From NCBI RefSeq assembly GCF_016906535.1, contig NC_057381.1:1240001-1304000 (forward strand): a stretch of 64,000 nt of DNA. Direction: 5' to 3'. Below, piece after piece: positions 20,599 to 27,205 of the stretch. Every line of letters begins with the position of its first letter. The first letter of the stretch is position 1. The notes under the pieces are model-generated. The model had not been told where the DNA came from, did not search any database, and saw only the letters and a list, made by a program, of their open reading frames with translations. The DNA comes from Rhizoctonia solani (lineage: Eukaryota; Basidiomycota; Agaricomycetes; Cantharellales; Ceratobasidiaceae). The position numbers and the translations under genes are program-made.

Positions 20599-21767
20599 GA
20601 CCCTCCTTCCTCTGCAACCTTAGCTACCTCCTTGACGGTAGCCTTCCAGCCATTGGGGCATTGTTTGATCCCGTGACCCTTCTGACCGCACTTGACGCAA
20701 AGTCCTGATGCGTGGCAACAATCCCGTTCCTCCGGAGTGACATAATTGGGGTCCTTGGATAGGCGAACCCTGGTGGTGGTAGTGGAGGTGGCCACGGTGG
20801 CCGGGGACTTGGCTGGTGCCTTTTTAGGGCAGTTCTCCTCATTTTTGCGGCGGATATTGTCAATTTTAATTGCCGCTGCAAAGATGGCTTCGAGATTGTC
20901 AGGGATGCTATCCTTGGTAGACAGCAGTTCCTTGACCTTCCAGTGAAGGCCGCGCATGAATTGGGCAATATATGCCTCCTTGTTCCAATCAAGTTCCGCC
21001 ATGAGATTGCGGAATTTGGTGACATACTCAGCCGTGGTTGTGGTCTGAGTTAGCGCGGCAATCTTTCTGGCGGCTGCCCTCTTGGCATTGGGATCTGCAA
21101 AGGCTTCCTTAAATTTGGCTGTTAAGGCCGTTATGGTGGTAGGGGGATTTCCCTTGCCCTTGATGATTGTCCCAATGATGGGGAGTGCCCAGTTGGCAGC
21201 TTTGTCAGTCATGTGGTATAGGATCCACACAACCATCTGTTCCTCCTCGTCAAATTGATCACGATGGAGGGCTACCCAGAGCATCATCCTATCCAGCCAT
21301 TGAGTGGCTTTTTGGCCCCTGACTTCTCCCTTGTAAGGATCTGGGAGGTCCATCTTGGAGCGCTTCACGCTGGACCCCGTGTCAAAGGGGGTGAGGGAGC
21401 TGAGGCTCCTAGGCGTGCTGCAAGGCTCTTTTTTGGGGCGTCTGGGCTCCTCTTCTTCCTCTGAATCAAACCCTGTTCCTCTTGATGGCCTGAAAGGGGC
21501 CTTGAGCCCAGGCCTAACCGTGCCTGGAGTGTGGGTTTCCCCTCCTGTGTGGGTTGGAGGGGTAACAGGCCCAGTCGATGGGCCAGGCTTGGCTTGGGTT
21601 CCGCCCTGATCTTTGTCACCAACAAGGTTGTTGGTTTCCTTGCATATGGCTTTGAGCTCTGCAAGCTGTTGGCCTTGGGATGATATTTGGGCCTGCAAGG
21701 ACCCGACTTGGTTGGTGAGGTTGAGGATAGCCTCAAGGAGAGCGGCAGTGGTCGGCTCTGGTTCCAT
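20586..21767 (-). CDS. Gag of chromovirus D
   Basis: Intact gag: heptad-like N-terminal helix (ALLEAILNLTNQVGSLQAQISSQGQQLAELKAIC), Pro-rich linker with FRPSRGTGFDSEEEE, the retrotransposon gag core (LPDPYKGEVRGQKATQWLDR ... YHMTDKAANWALP ... FRNLMAELDWNKEAYIAQFMRGLHWKVKELL), a basic KKAPAKSPATV segment and CVKCGQKGHGIKQC. The frame is open upstream to 21830, but the codon at the position of A's ATG is GTG. The first in-frame ATG is 21767 (MEPEPTT), used here as start. Ends GKD-stop with the slippery heptamer at 20592-20598. Confidence 0.88.
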   Translation of the reverse strand: MEPEPTTAALLEAILNLTNQVGSLQAQISSQGQQLAELKAICKETNNLVGDKDQGGTQAKPGPSTGPVTPPTHTGGETHTPGTVRPGLKAPFRPSRGTGFDSEEEEEPRRPKKEPCSTPRSLSSLTPFDTGSSVKRSKMDLPDPYKGEVRGQKATQWLDRMMLWVALHRDQFDEEEQMVVWILYHMTDKAANWALPIIGTIIKGKGNPPTTITALTAKFKEAFADPNAKRAAARKIAALTQTTTTAEYVTKFRNLMAELDWNKEAYIAQFMRGLHWKVKELLSTKDSIPDNLEAIFAAAIKIDNIRRKNEENCPKKAPAKSPATVATSTTTTRVRLSKDPNYVTPEERDCCHASGLCVKCGQKGHGIKQCPNGWKATVKEVAKVAEEGGSGKD

Positions 21768-22289
21768 TCCGGGCACGTGTTGCGGAGGGGGTGATGGGCC
21801 GCAAGAGGGTGATTGGGAGTGGGTTGCCACGGAACGTTGAGAGGAGCGACTGGAAGGACAGGAGTATGGGTGTGGGACGCCAGAGCGTGTGGATGGAATT
21901 GTGAAACGGCGTGGGGGGAATGGGGTGCCTGATACAGGACTTATGAGCGGTTTTTTTGCAGTGTGTCTACGCTAAACCCTTGCGTCAAATACCTAGCGTT
22001 GGACAATCCCTACAACGAATCAGCAGATCTGGCAATCGTGATACAAGCAGGTTTTTTGCAAGCGGGTAATTCAGCTGACTAGGGTCGCTAACTGCAGAGT
22101 TCTGGCAAAACTCGTGGTACGCGGACGATAGGACTTGTTAGCCTTATAGCAATTTGGTACTATGTGGGGGTGGGGGACTTTTGATTATTATGTCCCACAA
22201 GGTAGCCCCAATCACGGTTATTTCCCTTGTGCTAGTACTAGGAGTCTTCTTGTTTGTTGATCAAGCCTACAAGCAAGTTGATTTTACAA
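21768..22289 (-). other. 5' leader of element D with self-primer site
   Basis: Untranslated leader. The primer site is 22275-22287, two bases inside the LTR: element-strand GTAAAATCAACTT, a perfect 13-nt complement of the predicted transcript 5' end at 22546-22558. The leader blocks shared with A, B and C lie at about 21960-22230. Confidence 0.75.
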
Positions 22290-22849
22290 TGTCGTACACC
22301 ACGGTAAGGTGGGTACTCGCTAGTGAAGAGGGGCGCTTAAGGCCGTACTACTACAAGCACACGTATGTATCTAACTTATCTAAGGCTATACTACTGGCGC
22401 TTAAGGCGCTCTAATGCTATCTACTGCTGACAAAGGGGCCGGAGGCCTGGGAGGTGTGGTAGGTGAAGGTAGGGGATAACGTCAGCTGAACTTCTGGGGC
22501 CGGTTACTTAACTGGCTGGAGCCTCCTCAATGAATATGAGACAAGGTAAAATCAACTTGGTGTCTCCAAGCAATTTCCCTGCTGTATATATAGACAAAGC
22601 ACACTATCTACATGGTCTGTGCGCGTGAGAGAAAGAAGTAGCTAAGACAAATGAGAAGCGTGCTGCGGGCTGCGCAAAAGCGTGGATTTCTCCTAAGCGC
22701 CCTTGGCACGGCATCTTGGCGCGGCATCTCGGCATAATAAGCGCCGTGATCACGTGATCAAAAAACAAAAGATATCAAGTCCGTAAAAAATACTAAAAAT
22801 ATCAGAAAAAACGTGCGAATCCAATGGTATATGTTAGGAGGTTATGACA
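22290..22849 (-). repeat. 5' LTR of element D
   Basis: 560 bp, TGTCG ... ATGACA. TATATATA at 22585-22592 lies 34 nt before the predicted RNA start at 22558. Palindrome GATCACGTGATC and GGCGCTTATTATG sit in U3 (about 22733-22760). Confidence 0.95.
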
Positions 22850-22854
22850 CATCC

Positions 22855-23340
22855 GCGCATTTGCTGGATGTGTTCCTCAATGTCTTCACCATTGGTCATC
22901 CAATGACTGAAGAATTGTCTCCGTAAGTCAATGAGTCCAACAGTACCTTTGACTTGGAATGTGGCTTCTAACGTAGACCAGGCGTCGGCGGCAGTTGTAC
23001 AACCTTGTATGTGAGTAAGTACACTTCCGTCAACTCTTAGTCTTATGTTCGATAGCGCTTTGCGGTCGGCTTTAATCCAAGACGCATATAAGGGGTTGTT
23101 GCTGTTGACTTCCAAGTCAGGTAAGCGGTTACCTTCATTGTCTTTACGGCCAGTGATTGCAACTTCTACCTTAGGGTTTGGTTTAAGTTTTGATCCGTCT
23201 GCGTGTCCATATAAATCAAGGTCGGTGAGTACGTCCTCCATTTGGATACGCCAGACGTTATAGTTGTTGGCTCCTCGTAAGGGAGGGATCCAATGCAAAC
23301 TGCCAGCGCCGCCGGCATTTGCTCCTGAGGGGTCAGTCAT
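22855..23340 (-). pseudogene. Gag N-terminus of copia element E
   Basis: Starts MTDPSGANAGGAGSLHWIPP at ATG 23340-23338, shortly inside the 5' LTR and primer site. The region LRGANNYNVWRIQMEDVLTDLDLYGHADGS is the usual copia gag opening (W-x-I/M-E-x2-L). ASWIKADRKALSNIRLRVDG and AADAWSTLEATF follow, down to EEHIQQMRG, where D interrupts it. Apart from the insertion it is open; a few residues after the junction are LTR-encoded. Continues at 16606. Confidence 0.88.
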
Positions 23341-23410
23341 AGTGACTAAGGGGTAGGTTGAGTACTCGGTATGTATATATAGGTTTCTATGTACAAGTAG
23401 GCTATAAGCG

Positions 23411-23430
23411 TTCAGGCGGGGCTCATAACC
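23411..23430 (-). other. iMet half-tRNA primer binding site of element E
   Basis: Directly next to the LTR on the element strand is GGTTATGAGCCCCGCCTGAA. Its first 12 bases complement the anticodon arm of initiator tRNA-Met (GGGCUCAUAACC), the internal-primer arrangement known from Drosophila copia, rather than the tRNA 3' end. Confidence 0.75.
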
Positions 23431-23716
23431 TGTAGAAAGAAGTAAAATGTATATAGAAACAAATATATTATAGAACAAATTAATTACAAAGTATGAACGA
23501 GAGTGAAATTGAGTGAGAATAGGATGATTCGTTAGGAGACAGAACAAGCCCCCCTTATATACCCGTGAACCAACCAGTCGAGTCACTTATAGGGGTGACG
23601 CGTACTTACTGCGCTTTACTGCGCATATAGCTGATTGGTTAGTTAGCACTGACTCGATTACATGGAATATACTAGATTGTTCTAGTATGTACAAGTGATT
23701 TCTACAGTTTGTAACA
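23431..23716 (-). repeat. 5' LTR of copia element E
   Basis: 286 bp. Element strand starts TGTTACAAAC and ends TTTCTACA (TGT/ACA ends). A GTATATAAGG box lies at 23555-23564. Bounded inside by the iMet primer site and outside by host sequence CTATT, the likely target duplication; the partner is not in the window. Confidence 0.82.
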
Positions 23717-23773
23717 CTATTATAGGAGATGTCATAAAAAACTTCGTCGGGGATGTAGCGAGAGAAAATTTAC

Positions 23774-24209
23774 CCTCCAAATTGAAGTGATAAGAAACAT
23801 TCGAATAAACCTGCCGTGATATCTGCCGGAAGAACAATAGGGTTTGTATCGCTAGAGCCTGATGCATTAATGTCTGCATCCAAGCGATTGATCAAGTCTC
23901 TCGTTAAGTCCTCGAATTCGTAGTTCCGAACGTCGGGATCTGCGGCTATCAACGACGCTTGAAACTAGACGTAAGCATGTTAGCCAATATCGAGAATCCT
24001 CATGTGTAGTGTAATAGTTACAACCCTACCTTAAATAAAGTGTCTCCAGCCAAGAACACAGCGCTTCCGTCGCGGTAATAGTATTTGGATCGTTTGAACT
24101 TGGGAGCTCTAGGACTCCGAGTGATGAGAGTAAGATTGGCAAATATAGGGATTTGGGGACTCGGAGGGGGGTGCTGATTATTATTCTCTGAGTTCTCTTG
24201 CTCTGACAT
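23774..24209 (-). CDS. BTB/POZ-like protein, 5' exons (gene interrupted by element E)
   Basis: Two exons are visible: 24209-24030 (MSEQENSENNNQHPPPSP ... SKYYYRDGSAVFLAGDTLFK) and 23964-23774 (FQASLIAADPDVRNYEFEDL ... SSDTNPIVLPADITAGLFEC), with a 65-bp GT-AG intron between them. The pattern YYY-x-DG-x-AVFL-x3-TLFK-x-Q/H, followed by NPI-VLP-x-D, is that of the large Agaricomycete family of BTB-domain proteins; I assign it on that resemblance only. After LQFGG the sequence gives GGG TAA ATT, which is both an in-frame stop and a plausible 5' splice site (GG/GTAAAT). If it is a splice site, element E (from 23716) landed in the following intron and the 3' exons lie left of the window. Divergent from the SFGH gene, with 300 bp between starts. 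Confidence 0.55.
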
Positions 24210-24509
24210 AGTAGATTCTTGGCGTCGTTTTATTTATCGAGACAATCTGCTTTCCAAAACAAACCACTTTCTAATACCAGTACAGTAATATCCTCTCGCA
24301 CTCTACGTATAGTATGTGGTGGAGGGCAGAGTTAACTACACATAATATACAGCCGAATTTCACATCAATCATGCGCTCCATCAATTGACGTCAAACCAGC
24401 GATCACCAAACGGAATCAGATCACCCGCCTCCACCCAGGAGAAGATGATAAATGCATTCCTTCCAACGAATCTCAACCTATCTCTGATCACCTCCCCAAC
24501 ACAATCAAG
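24210..24509. promoter_or_regulatory. Shared upstream region of the BTB-like and SFGH genes
   Basis: 300 bp separate two divergent start codons. No clear TATA box; a short AT-rich stretch and a GACGTCA-like site (24387-24393, TTGACGTC) are present. Promoter function is inferred from gene arrangement only. Confidence 0.4.
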
Positions 24510-25770
24510 ATGGTAAACCTCGAACAGGTTGCGCAGAACAAGGCATTTGGTGGCTCGATCACCAAGTACAAATTCGTATCCGACGCGCTCGGCGGGCTCG
24601 AAACGCATTTTAATTTGTTCGTTCCCGAGGGTGCGAGTTCGTCTGCCAAGGTGCGAGAGCCCATATAATTCACCGAGTTTTGATGAGGAGAGCTATCATA
24701 TGCGATGTGAATTTCAGGTCCCGGTGGTCACCTACCTCGCTGGATTAACATGCAACGAAGATACCGCACCATGGAAAGCCGGTCTCCTCCTCCCAGCATC
24801 CCAACATTCGCTCGCGCTTCTTTTCCCAGACACGTCCCCGCGAGGCGCACAAATCCCGACCGAAGACGATTCATGGGACTTTGGAACCGGCGCCGGGTTC
24901 TATCTCAACGCGACGGCCGATGCGTGGTCCAAGCACTACAACATGGAGAAGCTGATCACGTCCGAGATTCAGCGCGTGTTAAAGGAGAACGAGCAGGTTG
25001 GGGGTGTTGGATTTGGAGCGGCAGAGCGTGATGGGTCATTCGATGGGTGGTCATGGTGCGATTACGCTTTATTTGAAGGGGGTTTTGGAAGAGCGGGAAG
25101 GTGTTGTGTATAGAGCTGCGAGTGGATTTGCGCCGATTTTGAATCCGACCAAGTGTCCGTGGGGAGACAAGGCATTCAAGGGATATTTGAAGGTATTTCC
25201 ACAGTTTCTTTCTTTCCTTGCCCCTTTTTTTGCCTCTTGCAGAAATGAAATGACGGCTGACGGTCCGGTGTGTGTAACTCTAGGGCGAATTGGAAGAAGG
25301 CAAAGCACACGATGCGACTGAGCTCATTGCCAAGGCCAAGGGCAAAAACGTGCAGATTCTAGCTGACTATGTGCGTCATACCCGTCCTCGCGTTTGAATT
25401 CGTGCTTTGGGGAATGATGATAACGCTGACGTATGTTGTGCGTGTATGCGCAGGGTACGGCCGATAATTTCTACAATTCTGGGCAGTTGCTGCCCGAGAA
25501 CTTTGTGGCTGCTGCCAAGCAGGCTGGGTTTGGGGATAATACGGTGAGCGTGAGGGAACGTGCGGGGTATGATCACTCGTATTACTTTGTGAGTTGCGAT
25601 TCTTTTTTTGTTCGGTCGGAGAGGGAGGTTGCTGAGTCGGGTTTATTATCCAGGTGTCAACATTTGTTCCGGAACATGTGACTTGTGAGTATATATGCGT
25701 TGGTACTTGTGAGAATAATGGTGTTTTGACAGGTATCTGTCTAGGGCATGCTTTGTTGTTGAAAAAGTAG
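24510..25770 (+). CDS. S-formylglutathione hydrolase (esterase D type), with apparent frameshift
   Basis: Hydrolyses S-formylglutathione to formate and glutathione, the second step of glutathione-dependent formaldehyde detoxification in the cytosol. Exons: 24510-24650, 24718-25192, 25284-25370, 25454-25588, 25654-25684, 25745-25770. Diagnostic motifs: FNLFVPEGA, PVVTYLAGLTCNEDTAPWK, the nucleophile GHSMGGHGAI (Ser near 25040), the catalytic Asp in GTADNFYNSGQLLPENF and the catalytic His in ERAGYDHSYYF, ending STFVPEHVTWHALLLKK. The frame shifts by one base at 24991-25000: upstream reads LKENEQ, while LGVLDLERQSVMGHSMGG is one base out. No intron fits there, so it is a real +1 mutation or a sequence error. 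All other exons splice in frame. Confidence 0.88.
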
Positions 25771-27205
25771 ACTGGTATTGTTTAGGTTTACTATTTGAGG
25801 ACACAAATGAAATTGAAAGAAAAAAAATTGAATGTCACATGGTTTGTGCCGTATTCCCAAGAGAAAAAAACAAACCGGATTTATTACTTGGACCCGGGGA
25901 CCAAGAGTCATTCGGCCGCAAGACGGCAGAAAAAAAGGGGAAATAAATCAGAGGAGATAGTTAGGGACTCACAAAGGGGTAGACCCGCGTACGTAAGGTC
26001 CGCGGTGGCTGGCAAGGGACGAGATATAATCCCACGGGTTGTGCTCACGTTATGAACGTCCGGGATGCCCAAATCCTCAGTCAGGCCACAAGTTAAGCTC
26101 ACCTCGGATCAAAGGAACTATACAGTCCCACCAATCACCCAATCATGCCGAATTGAAGGTGCACTTGGCATGTCATTTCCAAAGAGCGCATTGGACGCAG
26201 ATGAGGGCTTAGGGGGATTGATCCATCACGATTGTGTACATACGTTTTCAGCTAGTCTGCTCGCTTCTCGGCATTCTCCTTGTTACCTGATCTCCTCGGA
26301 CCGTGCGTAAACGTTAACTTGGCCGGGACCGGGAAACGGGTACGGCAAGCCGACAAGCGCCTGGTCTGTTCTGAACACGATGCATGCGTATGACGTTGCA
26401 ACAACCACGTCACGCACTATACGATACGTTCTGGCCCATGGGACCCATGGGATTCATGTCGTCTGCTCCTGTGTGTCATGCCATGGTTTAATTGGGGGCG
26501 TGTGTGCGCGCAGTAAGCCGGGAACGTGCGAGCTTGGATTTAAAGTATGCGTAACCCTGGCGGGCTGCGCGTGGATGCGAGAGTTTACAAGGGTCGAAAT
26601 CGATATCGGGAAGCTTTCCTACCTCATCTCTTCCCAAACGCGGGCAAAATGAGATAATATGTAGTTCTATATGCGGAGAAAGGGGGGGTTCTCTGGCGAC
26701 TGTGTAGGATTACACATGGGGAAACATGGACCGCGAGCCACTGAGGCCACTGAGTTGTAGCCACATGGCAGCTCCAGCAGCCATGACGCGTTCTCCTTTG
26801 TAATTTGGATTCATACCAAGAATATTGACATGGAAAGGAAAAAAGGCCTGCAATGATGATGGATGAACGATACGAGATGGAAGCCGAGACTCGGCCAAGC
26901 AGGGGGAGGCACAAGCGCGGATACCACGTGGGAGGGGGGAGGGAATGGCATATGTTTGTTGTCGGTGTCAGTGGATGTTGACGCAAAAACAGGCGCCCGT
27001 GGTCCTCGTTTACTTGTTGACGCAAACACTACCGAGTTCGAGTGTGCAGGGGGCAGGTTAGGTAGGTATGCGCATACAACTTGGGTTCGGTCTGTAGAAA
27101 GCTGATGTAAACTTGGATGGACTATTGCGTGTGGGGGAATCTGATATTAGCCCGCTGGTTCTTTTTCACTCCGAGTTGTTTGTTGCCGTCTGGGATAGGC
27201 AAGGG
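25771..27205. other. Intergenic region, no gene recognised
   Basis: About 1.4 kb of low coding quality. Only short ORFs without recognisable motifs are seen. It should contain the 3' end of the SFGH transcript and the promoter of the large gene to its right; no clear regulatory motif was recognised. Confidence 0.5.

Larger units (their letters stand above)
16607..22849 (-). mobile_element. Ty3/gypsy chromovirus D, complete with both LTRs
   Basis: 6243 bp, with two 560-bp LTRs (16607-17166 and 22290-22849), flanked by the 5-bp duplication CATCC (16602-16606 and 22850-22854). Internal order on the minus strand: leader, gag, pol with chromodomain, polypurine tract. Inserted in the gag gene of copia element E. 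The LTRs differ at five positions, all of them CpG in the right copy and TpG or CpA in the left copy. Gag is intact; pol has three TGA stops and one frameshift. Confidence 0.95.
15533..23716 (-). mobile_element. Ty1/copia retrotransposon E (visible part, interrupted by D and C)
   Basis: Oldest element of the nest. The visible pieces are the 5' LTR (23431-23716), an iMet-type primer site, gag N-terminus (23340-22855), gag C-terminus, protease and GAG-pre-integrase (16606-15533). D splits gag and C ends the pol fragment; the rest lies left of the window. Removing D and one copy of CATCC restores a continuous gag frame (MRG-WYQQIN), so gag was open when D arrived. Confidence 0.88.

Noticed and set aside
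25771..27205. Possible gene in the gap after SFGH
   Set aside because: Only short ORFs, no motif, no consistent splice sites giving a longer frame.
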